From NCBI GenBank assembly GCA_910585715.1, contig CAJUEX010000004.1, positions 52,862-116,861 on the forward strand: a stretch of DNA of 64,000 nt, read 5' to 3'. Made by a program: the position numbers and the translations under genes. Source of the stretch: an uncultured Lachnospiraceae bacterium (GTDB lineage: Bacteria; Bacillota; Clostridia; Lachnospirales; Lachnospiraceae). The notes under the pieces were generated by a model. It had not been told where the DNA came from. It saw nothing but the letters and a program-made list of their open reading frames with translations, and did no database searches. Below, one piece after another: positions 43,534 through 52,955 of this stretch; position 1 is the first letter of the stretch, and each line of letters starts with the position of its first letter.

Positions 43534-45036
43534 TTATCCGTTCTCCCTTGCCCTGCCCTGAAGCATGGCAGTCAGCACAAAGCTTCCGTCCTCCACTCTG
43601 TATTCCATCTTTCCATAATACTTTTCCACAGATTTCTGCATGTTTTTCAATCCGTAGCCATGATAAGACTTTTCCTTTTTCGTAGTATGAAGTGTATCTC
43701 TATCCTTATCATAGGCAAGAAAGCCTGTAAAAGAATTTTTAATTTCCAGAAAAAACATATTCCCCCTTACATAGCTTCCTATTTCAAGATACAAGGGCTT
43801 TTCCTGACACTTTTCCAGCGCCTCGGCAGCATTTTCCAAACCGTTATTCAGCAGAATGCTCAAATCAAAGCTGTCAATCTCCAACCCGGAGGGATAAATA
43901 AAATCACATTTGATTACGGCGCCCATTTTTTCTGCCCTGCGCAGATAGCGGTTTACAACCGTATCCGTAACAGGATTGCCTGTCCGATATTTTATATCCA
44001 GTTCATCCAGGGAGGTGCACAGACCGTCCAGATAATTTTTAAGCGCCTCCTTTGTATCTTTTGAAAGCTCTTTTTTACTTCCCATAAGCCCTTCGATATC
44101 GGCAATATAATTTTTCATATCATGCTTCATACCCCGCATGCCTTCATAAAGCCTTTCCATTTCCTGTACATGCTCTTCCATTTCAGAAAGTCTTTCTTCA
44201 TATAAAAACAGGGCATGATTTTCTTCCTGTTCCTTCTTAAGCTTTTTCCATAAATAAACGCTGCTGAAAATAGAAATAATTCCAAGAAAAGCTATAAGCG
44301 GGAGCAAAAGCTTCAGCTCCGGGTTTTCATCCAAAAGATAAATATATTCCTCTCCTTTATAGCTGAATAATATATTTCGCAAAAACAGGCAAAAACAAAA
44401 TCCAATCACAGACGACAGCATCAAAAAGAAAAATTCCCATGAGCTTATATCCTCTATGCCCTTAGAAAAGCTTTTTATGAACTTCCGGTACAGCCAATAT
44501 TGCACCAGCAGATAAATTACCGTAAAAACAGCATTCCACACAATTTCCAATATTAACAGAATCCTTATGTTCTGTTCCATGGCGGCAATATCCCCATCCA
44601 CAATGCGGCTGTTAATCAAACCGATGCTCCACTGCAAAACCATATTTCCCGGTACATATAAGAAAAATCTTACCAGCTCCCCGATGGCATAATAGGTAAA
44701 GACCAGATAAAAAGAAAGCTTCTTTGCCCGGCTTCCATAATAACAGCCGGACAAGGCGGAACAAAGAAGGCCTAAAAGCAAAACAGTTATGGTCTGCTTA
44801 CTGTTTACCAGATAGGCATTCCCCCCGTAAACAAACGCTTTCAGCCCCGGAATATAAGAAAACAGCATGTGAAATAAAACATACTGGGCAATGAGCAGAT
44901 ATTTTTTTCTTTTCTCAATAAAAGCAGGGTCCTTCTGAACCCTGCCTGCAATGCTTATCATCTGATAGAGCAAATAACCTTTTATTGTACATTCCACTAA
45001 GTCCATCAGAAAATAAAATATTTGTTTCATATACAT
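43534..45036 (-). CDS. GHKL-type sensor histidine kinase (AgrC-like)
   Basis: The 500-aa kinase has about six to seven N-terminal membrane segments (about 1-265), a coiled linker, the phospho-acceptor His in RGMKHDMKNYI and a GHKL ATPase domain (NNGLENAAEAL, HGYGLKNMQKSVEKY). This is the layout of peptide-sensing kinases such as AgrC, but no agrB/agrD-like gene is present. It follows its LytTR regulator by 2 bases. Confidence 0.88.
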   Translation of the reverse strand: MYMKQIFYFLMDLVECTIKGYLLYQMISIAGRVQKDPAFIEKRKKYLLIAQYVLFHMLFSYIPGLKAFVYGGNAYLVNSKQTITVLLLGLLCSALSGCYYGSRAKKLSFYLVFTYYAIGELVRFFLYVPGNMVLQWSIGLINSRIVDGDIAAMEQNIRILLILEIVWNAVFTVIYLLVQYWLYRKFIKSFSKGIEDISSWEFFFLMLSSVIGFCFCLFLRNILFSYKGEEYIYLLDENPELKLLLPLIAFLGIISIFSSVYLWKKLKKEQEENHALFLYEERLSEMEEHVQEMERLYEGMRGMKHDMKNYIADIEGLMGSKKELSKDTKEALKNYLDGLCTSLDELDIKYRTGNPVTDTVVNRYLRRAEKMGAVIKCDFIYPSGLEIDSFDLSILLNNGLENAAEALEKCQEKPLYLEIGSYVRGNMFFLEIKNSFTGFLAYDKDRDTLHTTKKEKSYHGYGLKNMQKSVEKYYGKMEYRVEDGSFVLTAMLQGRARENG

Positions 45037-45038
45037 CC

Positions 45039-45716
45039 TTACTTTCTCAAATAATCCATGTAAGTGCTGACAAACTCCGGATATTTCTGTTTGGAAAGAA
45101 AAATGCTTTCTCCGTTCTTTAGGGAAATACTTGAGGCATCGTAGCCTTCAATTTCCTCCATATTTACCAGGAATCCCCTGTGACAGCGATAGAAAGCGCT
45201 TCCAAGCTGCTTTTCCATGTCATCCATTTTGCCGTAAAATTCCAGAACTTCCTTTTTGGTATGAAGAATAATCTTCCTTCCGTTGTTTTCTCCATAAAGG
45301 ATTTGGGAAAAGGGAACCTTCCGATAACTTGTTCCAATCTTAACCAGATAGAACTCCTGCTCTTTTTCCCGTTCCTTATATGCTTTTCCAAATACCTGCA
45401 GCAGCTTTTCCTTGGAAAGAGGCTTTAACAAATAATGAAATGCTTCCACGTCAAATGCATCAAATACATATTCCTTGCAGGCTGTTATGAAAATTATAAG
45501 CCCCCTGGAATATTCCCGGATTTTTCTTGCTGTTTCAATGCCGTTGAGCCTGCCCATGCTGATATCCAGAAAAATGATATCATAGGACTCTCTTTTTTCC
45601 AAAAATTCTTCTCCCGTGGAAAATGTCTGTATTTCACAGGTAAATTCCGGTTTTATCCATTCCGTTATCTGTTCTCTTATCTGTTTACTGTCATCGCAGA
45701 CTGCTACTCTGACCAT
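45039..45716 (-). CDS. LytTR-family response regulator
   Basis: The 225-aa protein has a receiver domain (VAVCDDSKQIREQI; phospho-acceptor Asp in DIIFLDISMGRLNG; Lys in YLLKPLSKEK) and a C-terminal LytTR DNA-binding domain (IGTSYRKVPFSQILYGENN, FYRCHRGFLVNMEEIEGY). It precedes the GHKL kinase and forms a two-component pair with it. Confidence 0.92.
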   Translation of the reverse strand: MVRVAVCDDSKQIREQITEWIKPEFTCEIQTFSTGEEFLEKRESYDIIFLDISMGRLNGIETARKIREYSRGLIIFITACKEYVFDAFDVEAFHYLLKPLSKEKLLQVFGKAYKEREKEQEFYLVKIGTSYRKVPFSQILYGENNGRKIILHTKKEVLEFYGKMDDMEKQLGSAFYRCHRGFLVNMEEIEGYDASSISLKNGESIFLSKQKYPEFVSTYMDYLRK

Positions 45717-45786
45717 GTTGCTCTGCTCGTCCCCTTCATGCTGCTATTCCTTTAAGGCTGCCTGCCTATAGCTGCTTCTTTTGAAT

Positions 45787-46680
45787 CTATCGAATATCAA
45801 GATCCACTAACAGCCCTTTCATATCTTCATCCAGCAGGTCCGCAGAACGCTTGATTTCATCAATCTTTTCAAGCATTTCACCCTGCTGCTCCACTGTCTC
45901 ATGCAACTTTGCTGTTTGTTCCTCGGCTGCTTCCTTTTCTTCCTTGATTCCTTCCAGCTTCTCTTCTTCCTCTTTCTTCTCTTCGGCTGCTTCTTCTGCC
46001 TGTTCCACCTTTTCTTCCTGCTCTTCCTGCACATGCTCCATTGCATCTTTCCTTAAGAGCCCGATAATCTCATCGCTGGCCGCATCCATAACCTGTTCTG
46101 CCTCTTCCATGGCATTTTCCATAGTGTATTTTCTGCCTAACAGTGCCTGCTTGGTAGCTGTAATGCTGCGGCTCTCTGCGCCGATTCCCTCAAGGGCATT
46201 GTCTTTTATTTCACTCCAGTATTCTTCCTGGTCATTTAGCTCTGCCAGTCTTTGCTCATATTCTTCATTGCTGCCGGGCTCATATTCATCGGTAATGCCA
46301 TACGCTTCCTTCAGCTCATCTTTTGCATCGCCTAAATATTTCAATTGTTCTCCTGCTTCTGCTGCCTCTGAAAGCAGCTCTGCCTGATGCTCCTGACTTT
46401 TTAAAATGGAATTGGTGCTCACATCATCACGCGCAAGCTGGTCTGCCACGATTTTGGCGGCTTCTTTCCTTGCCATTGCCTTTTTCTTCTGAATGGTCTC
46501 AGAAATATCTCCCTTCAGGTTACCTGCAAATATAGTATTGCCCGATGCAGATTTGTACTGCTTTTCCTTCTCCAATGCCTTTTGAGAGGCTCCATTCCTT
46601 CCGATATAGCCAATACGGTTCTCCTGACTGCCTGCAAATATAGCCACTGAATTTCCTTTTAATCCACTCATATTTTCCAC
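45787..46680 (-). CDS. coiled-coil protein downstream of sigF
   Basis: The 297-aa protein is mostly long charged helices (about 85-297, with heptad-like EEQEEKVEQAEEAAEEK and EEEKLEGIKEEKEAAEEQTA). Its N-terminus has two copies of a short motif, GNSVAIFAGS and GNTIFAGNL. It is on the same strand as the spoIIA operon, 127 bases after sigF. Not a recognised family; a structural role is possible but unproven. Confidence 0.6.
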   Translation of the reverse strand: MENMSGLKGNSVAIFAGSQENRIGYIGRNGASQKALEKEKQYKSASGNTIFAGNLKGDISETIQKKKAMARKEAAKIVADQLARDDVSTNSILKSQEHQAELLSEAAEAGEQLKYLGDAKDELKEAYGITDEYEPGSNEEYEQRLAELNDQEEYWSEIKDNALEGIGAESRSITATKQALLGRKYTMENAMEEAEQVMDAASDEIIGLLRKDAMEHVQEEQEEKVEQAEEAAEEKKEEEEKLEGIKEEKEAAEEQTAKLHETVEQQGEMLEKIDEIKRSADLLDEDMKGLLVDLDIR

Positions 46681-46807
46681 CTTCCCTGGTCCTTTTTGGT
46701 ATCCATACCTGTTTTTTTGTTTCTTATATTTTTATATCGGCTATTTTGCATATTTTCTAAACAAAATGTAATGAAAGTCAGAAAAAATGTAACGAAACAA
46801 AAACCAT

Positions 46808-47527
46808 TCAGACCGTTAACGCCTGTCGCATATGAATCAATATTTTCTTTTCCAGCCTGCTTACCTGTACCTGACTCACACCCAGTTTCTTTGCCACCTC
46901 TGTCTGAGTCTTATCCTGAAAATAACGGAGGGTGATAATCTCCCTCTCCTTTTCGTCCAGTTCGTCTAAAAGCTTTGTAAGCATCATATGATTCAACAGC
47001 TTTTCTTTTTCATTTTCCTTATCAGCTATCTGGTCCACCAGATATATCTGACTGCCATCCGACTGATATACAGGCTTATATATAGATTCAACCTCAGAAT
47101 TTGCCTCCAGTGCAAGCACGATTTCTTCCTTGGTAAGAGAGGTAGCTTCTGCTAACTCTTCCAGCGTGGCGCACCTTCCTTCTCTGTGAGATATTTTTTC
47201 TTCTGCCTGACGGATACGATAACCGTTTTCCTTTAAGCTGCGGGACACCTTAACAAGTCCGTCATCTCTTAAAAAACGCTTGATTTCTCCCATTATGAGC
47301 GGAACCGCATAGGTGGAAAACTGCACGCCGTAATCCGTATCAAATTTATCTATGGCTTTCATAAGCCCTATAGTACCTATTTGGAATAAGTCCTCCATAT
47401 CATAGCCTCTCCCTGCAAACCTTTTTACAATATGCCGGACCAATCCCAGATTTTCCTGAACCAGTACATCTCTTGCTTCTTTATCTCCCTGTTTTGCCTG
47501 TAATATGAGATGTAATCTTTGATCCAT
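46808..47527 (-). CDS. sigF: RNA polymerase sigma-F factor
   Basis: The 239-aa sigma-70-family factor has region 2 (YDMEDLFQIGTIGLMKAIDK), region 3 and region 4 (KTQTEVAKKLGVSQVQVSRL). It is the third gene of spoIIAA-spoIIAB-sigF, four bases after spoIIAB, and sigma-F is the first forespore-specific sigma factor in endospore formation. Length and order are normal. Confidence 0.95.
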   Translation of the reverse strand: MDQRLHLILQAKQGDKEARDVLVQENLGLVRHIVKRFAGRGYDMEDLFQIGTIGLMKAIDKFDTDYGVQFSTYAVPLIMGEIKRFLRDDGLVKVSRSLKENGYRIRQAEEKISHREGRCATLEELAEATSLTKEEIVLALEANSEVESIYKPVYQSDGSQIYLVDQIADKENEKEKLLNHMMLTKLLDELDEKEREIITLRYFQDKTQTEVAKKLGVSQVQVSRLEKKILIHMRQALTV

Positions 47528-47530
47528 ATG

Positions 47531-48031
47531 TTATTCCTCTTCTGCCTTCCTTAAGCTGTGCCCGCATTTTTTTTCCATTCTCACAAGAGTCCCATTGCCC
47601 GGACTGCTCTCCACAAAAAGCTCGTCCATAAAAGCCTCCATAAAGGCAAATCCCATTCCGGAACGCTCCAATTCAGGCTTGGTAGTAAAGAGCGGCTCCA
47701 TTGCCTGTTTAATATTTTCTATTCCAATGCCCTTATCCCTGATTTCAATGGCTGCCGTATCATTTTCAACAGAACAGGTTATGTATATTTTAGGGACCTT
47801 ATTTTCCTCTCCTTCTTTTTTCCCTGGTTCATCCTGATTCATAACCGGCTCATAGCCAAATCCATAACCATGTATAATGCAATTGGTAACTGCTTCTGAT
47901 ACGGCAGTCTTCACATCCTCCACTTCTTCCAGCGTAGGATTTAATGAGGTTAAAAATGCTGCCACCGTCACTCTTGCAAAGCTTTCATTTTCCGGCAGCG
48001 CATCAAACTCCAGTTTCATTTCTTTTTTCAT
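47531..48031 (-). CDS. spoIIAB: anti-sigma F factor and kinase
   Basis: The 166-aa protein binds and inhibits sigma-F and phosphorylates SpoIIAA. The GHKL ATP-binding boxes are visible: SEAVTNCIIHGYG (N box), IRDKGIGIENI and ERSGMGFAFM. About 17 extra residues (EPVMNQDEPGKKEGEENKVP) interrupt the sequence after the N box compared with the usual 140-150-aa protein; they look like a surface loop. Confidence 0.93.
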   Translation of the reverse strand: MKKEMKLEFDALPENESFARVTVAAFLTSLNPTLEEVEDVKTAVSEAVTNCIIHGYGFGYEPVMNQDEPGKKEGEENKVPKIYITCSVENDTAAIEIRDKGIGIENIKQAMEPLFTTKPELERSGMGFAFMEAFMDELFVESSPGNGTLVRMEKKCGHSLRKAEEE

Positions 48032-48098
48032 AATTCCGTCCTTTCCATTTCATTCATAGCTTTTTTGTATCATTTTAATAAATGCATTTCTTTGTAAC

Positions 48099-48422
48099 CT
48101 ATTCAATCCATTCAATCATATCCGAAAGCCCGGACAGCAAAAGTATCTTTCTAATCCGCTCCCCCGCATTGGCAATCAGGATTTTCCCGCCAAAGCAGGA
48201 TACCTTTTTATATCTTCCCACTATCATTCCGATTCCTGAACTGTCCATAAATCTCGTATGTTCAAAATCAAACACGATGTGCTCTATGTTCTCATCCAAC
48301 AGATACTTGTCCGCATATTGTCTTACATATGCTGCCTGATGATGGTCAAGCTCCTCCGGAACCTTAACAACCAGATAGTTGTCCACAATTTGAAACTTCT
48401 CCTCCAAAACCTTTTCTTCCAC
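48099..48422 (-). CDS. spoIIAA: anti-anti-sigma factor
   Basis: The 107-aa STAS-domain protein (FEHTRFMDSSGIGMIVGRYK, with the phosphorylated Ser in MDSSGIG) releases sigma-F from SpoIIAB. The GTG at 48422 follows AGAGGAGG. The longer open frame from 48470 would translate the upstream terminator hairpin and ribosome site and is rejected. First gene of the spoIIA operon. Confidence 0.93.
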   Translation of the reverse strand: MEEKVLEEKFQIVDNYLVVKVPEELDHHQAAYVRQYADKYLLDENIEHIVFDFEHTRFMDSSGIGMIVGRYKKVSCFGGKILIANAGERIRKILLLSGLSDMIEWIE

Positions 48423-48455
48423 CTTTTTTCCTCCTCTTTTCGACTTTTTCCGCAA

Positions 48456-48488
48456 CAAAAAAGAAGACATATTTTAGTATGTCCTCTT
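48456..48488 (-). terminator. terminator of the TPR gene, before spoIIAA
   Basis: On the minus strand AGAGGACATA and TATGTCTTCT form a 10-bp stem with a G-T pair, followed by TTTTTT, 41 bases after the TPR gene stop. Confidence 0.6.
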
Positions 48489-48504
48489 TTGTGCTTTCTA
48501 TTCT
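48475..48504 (-). promoter_or_regulatory. sigma-F/G-like promoter of spoIIAA
   Basis: -35 AGAATA (48499-48504) and -10 CATACTA (48475-48481), 17 bp apart. CATACTA equals the -10 before spoVAA. As there, the -10 lies in the left arm of the upstream terminator. In Bacillus, forespore transcription also reads into spoIIA; the main sigma-H promoter expected here was not found. Confidence 0.5.
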
Positions 48505-48528
48505 TCCTAAAATGGCTTTTTCTGCACT

Positions 48529-49935
48529 TTATTGTTGTTCTTCCAGATAATCCTTTGCTTTTCTTGCACCTTCCGTACCGGGGAACAGCTCTACTACCTG
48601 TTTATAGGCTTCCAAAGCTTTTTCGGTATCCTCTGCCATTCGATAAGCCTGTGCTAACTGATAGAGAGTCTGACTGCTGGTTTTATCAAAATACCATGCC
48701 TTTTCCAAATTCTCAACGGCCTTCGTATAATCGTTCTGGTTAACGGCAAGCGTTCCTTCTGAGTAGTACTTTTCTGCAATAGACGGCCCTACTGCCTCCA
48801 TCAGCTTATTGTATAACTGCTTATAGGCTTCGGAAGCTTCTCCTTCTAAATATTCCGCATCAACCTGAGCTAACAGCTCTCCGATTGCTTCCTCATCAGA
48901 AGAATCCTCCATAAAAGACATTGCCGCTTTCATCAGGCTGTCCGATGCCTCAATGGCTCCATTGGAGCCGGTAAAGGAATTAATTTGTTCCTTCAGCCCC
49001 TTATTTTCATCGGTAAGCGCGTCTACTCTCTGCTCTAAATCGGTAATGGTAGCTGTTTTTGCATCGGAGGTATCGCCCACACTCTTTAGTTCTTCCTGAT
49101 AACTCATGCGGACTGCCTGTATTCTCGCCGGCAAAATCAAAAACCAGCACACAGCAAGACCGATTACAAGCCCAATCAAAAGATTTAAAACGGTAGAACC
49201 CACCACCGGTTCTTTTGCATTCAATGGCTGGATAATGGTTTCATTGCCGCTTTGGTAGACAATGGCATTTTCAGATTCCGGCTTCTTTTTCTTTTGGGCG
49301 GGAGCATTTCCCGTTTCCTCCTCCTGCATCTTTTTTGTCTCTTTTAAATATCGAAGTGTGGTTGTATTATTTGCATCAATCTTCTGGCACTTTAATAATT
49401 CCCGCTTCGCCTTTTCCCATTCTTCAGACTGCATGTAGAGAAGGGCTAACAGCTGCCTGCCCCGCAGCATATTGGGATTTAAGGAAAGTACCTTTTTTAA
49501 CTGAATTACTGCCAAATCCAAACTTCCCTGATTGCAGTACTCAAGCACTTTATTGTATTTTCTTGCCGCCTGGTTAATGGATTCCAGTCTTGCAGCATTT
49601 TCCTGTACTGCATTGATATAATCATCTGCAATGTTTTTATTGGGGCGGAAATTCTTGCTGATGACCCACTCGCTTAATGCCGCCACCACATCTCCCATTT
49701 CAAAATAAACCAGCCCCAGCAGATTTCTTGCTTCTATGTGATTCTTATTAAATTTCAGGCTCTGCCTTAAGCTGACTACCGCTCCGGATAAATCCCGGAC
49801 ATTGGCTTTATCTAATCCGTCATTGTAATAACGGTTGGAAATATGCATAATCTTCTTATATAAACTAACATCTATGCCGCATCCTGTACAAAAGCTCTTT
49901 TCGGACAGGCTGCAGCCACAATTAAAACATTTCAT
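48529..49935 (-). CDS. zinc-ribbon, TPR and coiled-coil membrane protein
   Basis: The 468-aa protein starts with a zinc ribbon (CFNCGCSLSEKSFCTGCG), then TPRs (about 30-205), a membrane segment (about 248-270), a coiled coil (about 280-320) and a further TPR set (about 360-465, ALEAYKQVVELFPGTEGARK). Lachnospiraceae conserved protein of unknown function; by layout a scaffolding protein with parts on both sides of the membrane. Confidence 0.75.
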   Translation of the reverse strand: MKCFNCGCSLSEKSFCTGCGIDVSLYKKIMHISNRYYNDGLDKANVRDLSGAVVSLRQSLKFNKNHIEARNLLGLVYFEMGDVVAALSEWVISKNFRPNKNIADDYINAVQENAARLESINQAARKYNKVLEYCNQGSLDLAVIQLKKVLSLNPNMLRGRQLLALLYMQSEEWEKAKRELLKCQKIDANNTTTLRYLKETKKMQEEETGNAPAQKKKKPESENAIVYQSGNETIIQPLNAKEPVVGSTVLNLLIGLVIGLAVCWFLILPARIQAVRMSYQEELKSVGDTSDAKTATITDLEQRVDALTDENKGLKEQINSFTGSNGAIEASDSLMKAAMSFMEDSSDEEAIGELLAQVDAEYLEGEASEAYKQLYNKLMEAVGPSIAEKYYSEGTLAVNQNDYTKAVENLEKAWYFDKTSSQTLYQLAQAYRMAEDTEKALEAYKQVVELFPGTEGARKAKDYLEEQQ

Positions 49936-49948
49936 TGTGTCACCTATC

Positions 49949-50092
49949 CTATTCTTCCTCTTTGACCTCTCGTACCATTCCCACTAACACATCTGCCATA
50001 TCCGTTAAATCCTGATTATATATTGCATCCTCAGCGTCTTCTATTTCAAGACTTGGATGGAATTTCTTTAATTCTTCTTCGAAGTTAATCAT
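49949..50092 (-). CDS. 47-aa conserved small protein coupled to folC
   Basis: MINFEEELKKFHPSLEIEDA...VLVGMVREVKEEE, 47 residues, acidic and helical. The start overlaps the folC stop as ATGA (50089-50092) with GGAGGAAGT before it, so it is translationally coupled. The remaining 45 codons of the longer frame lie inside folC in another frame. Function unknown; no membrane segment. Confidence 0.7.
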   Translation of the reverse strand: MINFEEELKKFHPSLEIEDAEDAIYNQDLTDMADVLVGMVREVKEEE

Positions 50093-51408
50093 TTTACTTC
50101 CTCCTGCCTTATCAGGGACAGCACATCCCCTGCCAAATATAATGAACCTGCCGCAAATACCATATCCTCCCCGGCTTTTTCTTCCAAGGCGTGAAAAAGC
50201 CCTTCTTTTACAGTAGGGAAAAAACAAATACGGGCTTCCCGGCAGAATGAAAAATTCTCTTTTAGCTGTTCTATGGACAGACCCCTTTTATCCTTCATGC
50301 AGACCACTATTATTTCTTCAAATATTCCGGCATCTGTCAGTATCTTTATCATGCTTTTGTAATCTTTATCGGAAACTACGGAAAACAGCAATATCCGTTT
50401 TCCCTTGCAGCGCATCCTGCCAACTGTATCTAAAAATGCAAGAATGCCGTCTTCATTGTGGGCGCCGTCAACATAAATGCCGTCCGCAACTTCTTCCATA
50501 CGCCCTTCCCATTTTGTACGGGAAACTGCTTCCTGCAGCTCTTTTACATGAATCTGTCCGTCACTTCTGATACACTCATATGCTCTGAGAGCCAGTGATA
50601 TATTTTCCACCTGATAAAGAGCGCAAGTAGGCACAATAAAAGGAATATAATCATAATACCTAGATTTATATGAAAAATCAATGCTTTTATTCTTAAAATT
50701 TTCTATAATATATGCATCTTCCTCCAGTCCCTCCATGGGACATCCCATTTTCACCGCCCTCTTTTCCAGTATCAGGGCAGTATCCCTATAGCTTTTCAGG
50801 TAAACGACAGGCACTCCCTCTTTTATTATTCCTGCTTTCTCCCCGGCTATTTCCTGCTTTGTGCTGCCTAAATACTGACAATGGTCAAGGCCAATCTTTG
50901 TTATGACGGTAACTATCGGTTTCTGAATCACGTTTGTAGCATCAAGCCTGCCCCCAAGCCCCGTTTCCAGAATCACATATTCTACCTGACGTTTTTCAAA
51001 AATACACATGGCAATTAAAAACAGCATTTCAAAAAAGGTGGGATGCGCCAGTTCCCCTGCCAGCTTGTCAATCAGCTCTTTTACCTCTTCATAACCTGCC
51101 GAAAATTCTTCCTTTGTAATGATTTCACCATTAATTCGTATTCGCTCGTTCATGGAAATAAGATGAGGGGATGTGAACATTCCTACTGTTTTCCCATCTG
51201 ATAACAAAAAGCTGTTTAAGTAAGCGCAAACCGAACCTTTTCCATTGGTTCCCGCCACATGTATAATTTTCTTATGAAGCGCCGGACTGCCCAGCTCACA
51301 CAAAAACCTTCCCGTATGGTTCAAGTCATTCTTCGTTGTAAATTTAGGTATATTATAAATATATGCTTCCGCAGTTTTATATGCGGAAGCATGATAAGTT
51401 TCATTCAT
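50089..51408 (-). CDS. folC: folylpolyglutamate synthase/dihydrofolate synthase
   Basis: About 439 aa of the Mur-ligase-like FolC family: ATP loop AGTNGKGSVCAY, TGLGGRLDATN and VDGAHNEDGILAFL are visible. The enzyme adds glutamate(s) to folates. ATG 51408 is used, behind TGGAG; a TTG five codons upstream is the alternative. Downstream the 47-aa gene overlaps by four bases. Confidence 0.92.
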   Translation of the reverse strand: MNETYHASAYKTAEAYIYNIPKFTTKNDLNHTGRFLCELGSPALHKKIIHVAGTNGKGSVCAYLNSFLLSDGKTVGMFTSPHLISMNERIRINGEIITKEEFSAGYEEVKELIDKLAGELAHPTFFEMLFLIAMCIFEKRQVEYVILETGLGGRLDATNVIQKPIVTVITKIGLDHCQYLGSTKQEIAGEKAGIIKEGVPVVYLKSYRDTALILEKRAVKMGCPMEGLEEDAYIIENFKNKSIDFSYKSRYYDYIPFIVPTCALYQVENISLALRAYECIRSDGQIHVKELQEAVSRTKWEGRMEEVADGIYVDGAHNEDGILAFLDTVGRMRCKGKRILLFSVVSDKDYKSMIKILTDAGIFEEIIVVCMKDKRGLSIEQLKENFSFCREARICFFPTVKEGLFHALEEKAGEDMVFAAGSLYLAGDVLSLIRQEEVK

Positions 51409-51440
51409 CTGTTTGTTCTCCAAAAGGTTTTGCCGCTTCT

Positions 51441-52904
51441 TTAATTCTTCACGATAACACTGCCCGCAATCATGCCTGAAATATTTCTGTATTCCATGTA
51501 ACAGGTACTGTTCTGGAGCACCATCTGACAGTTCCCGATACAGATAATGCTTCCTTTATGAAGATTCCCGTCAATACGTATGGTTGCATCATGGGTCTTT
51601 TCTATCTGGGCAACATATCTGGCTTCTGCTTCTTTTATGTCCTCAATCTTCAAAAGCAGTTCTTCCTTCTGCTTTTTCAGGCTGTCATATCTGGCTTTTG
51701 AGCTTTTCAAAAGCGTCCCGCCCTTTGCAAGAACCCCGGCCAGTCTGTAAATCTCCGGTGCGATTCTTTCTGCCGCTTCCTTAATTCCTGCTTTCATTTT
51801 TATTATTTCCCTGTACTTTTCCAGAATTTCTGTTTCACAGCCGGCGTGCACAATTGTTTTTACTTCTGATATATTGCCCAGTTCCTCGCATTCTATTCCT
51901 ATATCGCCGTGAACATAGCCGCCGATGATACATCCTTTCTTTCCTGTGAGAAGCACCTTTTCACCGGCTCTCACCGTAGAATTCAAAATACTGTTTGCAC
52001 GGACATTTCTGCCTGCCTGCACATCCGTATGTTCGATAAAGTCCGCATAAACATCTCCTCTTGCTACCACTTTCCCCTTTTGATTGCCCTGAATACCCCG
52101 CTTTAAAACAATATCCTCGCCGGCAAACAGGTTGGCAGCCTCTACCGTTCCTTCTATCGTAAGGGACTTTCCTGCTCTTATGGTAACCCCGGCTTCTACG
52201 TTTCCGCTTATGACCACGTCACCGTAAAATTCAATTTTTCCGGTAATCAAATCAACGTCGCCATTCACCTGATGAACATTGATAATATTAATTCTGCCAT
52301 CTTTATATTCTATTTTCCCTTCCATGGATGCCTCATATACATCAGGCTCCTTGGCAGACGGTATAATCCCCCTGCCATTAAGGGGAGGCAGCTCCCTTAC
52401 CAGCTCCACCGGAATTTCATCGCCTCTTACATCAATACCCGGCTTTCCATGTACAGCATGGTGGTATCTTGCTATTATCTGGCCTTTTTCCACATTGGAA
52501 ATAACGCTCATGCTCTGATAATCCACTGTACCGTCTTCTCTTACTTCAGGCATTTTTATAGTATTATCCAAATCTATGGCATATTCATAAAATCCGTTTT
52601 TTCCCGGTATGGGCAAAACCGCTTCCGCTACTTTAATTTCCCGTTCATACACCTGCTTTTTCGCCATAGCTGCAATGTTGGAGGAATGATAGCCTGCCCT
52701 TACCTCATTTTTTTTAAGCAGCTCATATATTTCCTGCTTCGTATAAGGAGTTCCATCTTCTTTTTTGGTAAGATACAGCCATGCCTGCCTGTTGTCTTCC
52801 GTAATTCTTACATAGGTGGAAGTTTCGTCATAAGAATCAAATATGGCGCTTTCTACTCCCATGCCGATTTCATCCAATAATTTCAGCAAGTCTTTTTCTT
52901 TCAT
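51441..52904 (-). CDS. DUF342 / FapA family beta-helix protein
   Basis: About 487 aa. Starts at ATG 52904 behind GGGGGAAGG. Two typical parts are seen: an N-terminal domain (about 1-150) and the DUF342 beta-helix (about 180-360: GDVVISGNVEAGVTIRAGKS, LFAGEDIVLKRGIQGNQKGK), then a coiled-coil segment (about 380-440). Family members act in cell-surface or polymer processes; specific role unknown. It lies between valS and folC, all on one strand. Confidence 0.85.
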   Translation of the reverse strand: MKEKDLLKLLDEIGMGVESAIFDSYDETSTYVRITEDNRQAWLYLTKKEDGTPYTKQEIYELLKKNEVRAGYHSSNIAAMAKKQVYEREIKVAEAVLPIPGKNGFYEYAIDLDNTIKMPEVREDGTVDYQSMSVISNVEKGQIIARYHHAVHGKPGIDVRGDEIPVELVRELPPLNGRGIIPSAKEPDVYEASMEGKIEYKDGRINIINVHQVNGDVDLITGKIEFYGDVVISGNVEAGVTIRAGKSLTIEGTVEAANLFAGEDIVLKRGIQGNQKGKVVARGDVYADFIEHTDVQAGRNVRANSILNSTVRAGEKVLLTGKKGCIIGGYVHGDIGIECEELGNISEVKTIVHAGCETEILEKYREIIKMKAGIKEAAERIAPEIYRLAGVLAKGGTLLKSSKARYDSLKKQKEELLLKIEDIKEAEARYVAQIEKTHDATIRIDGNLHKGSIICIGNCQMVLQNSTCYMEYRNISGMIAGSVIVKN

Positions 52905-52955
52905 GTGCCTTCCCCCTTTGCCGCCTGACATTATGTTAGCAACAGCTAACACTTC

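Noticed and set aside
45851..46387. Rightward 178-codon Ser-rich frame
   Set aside because: Mirror of the Glu/Lys-rich coiled coil on the other strand; composition is an artefact.
48423..48470. Upstream extension of spoIIAA
   Set aside because: It would translate the terminator hairpin and the AGAGGAGG ribosome site.
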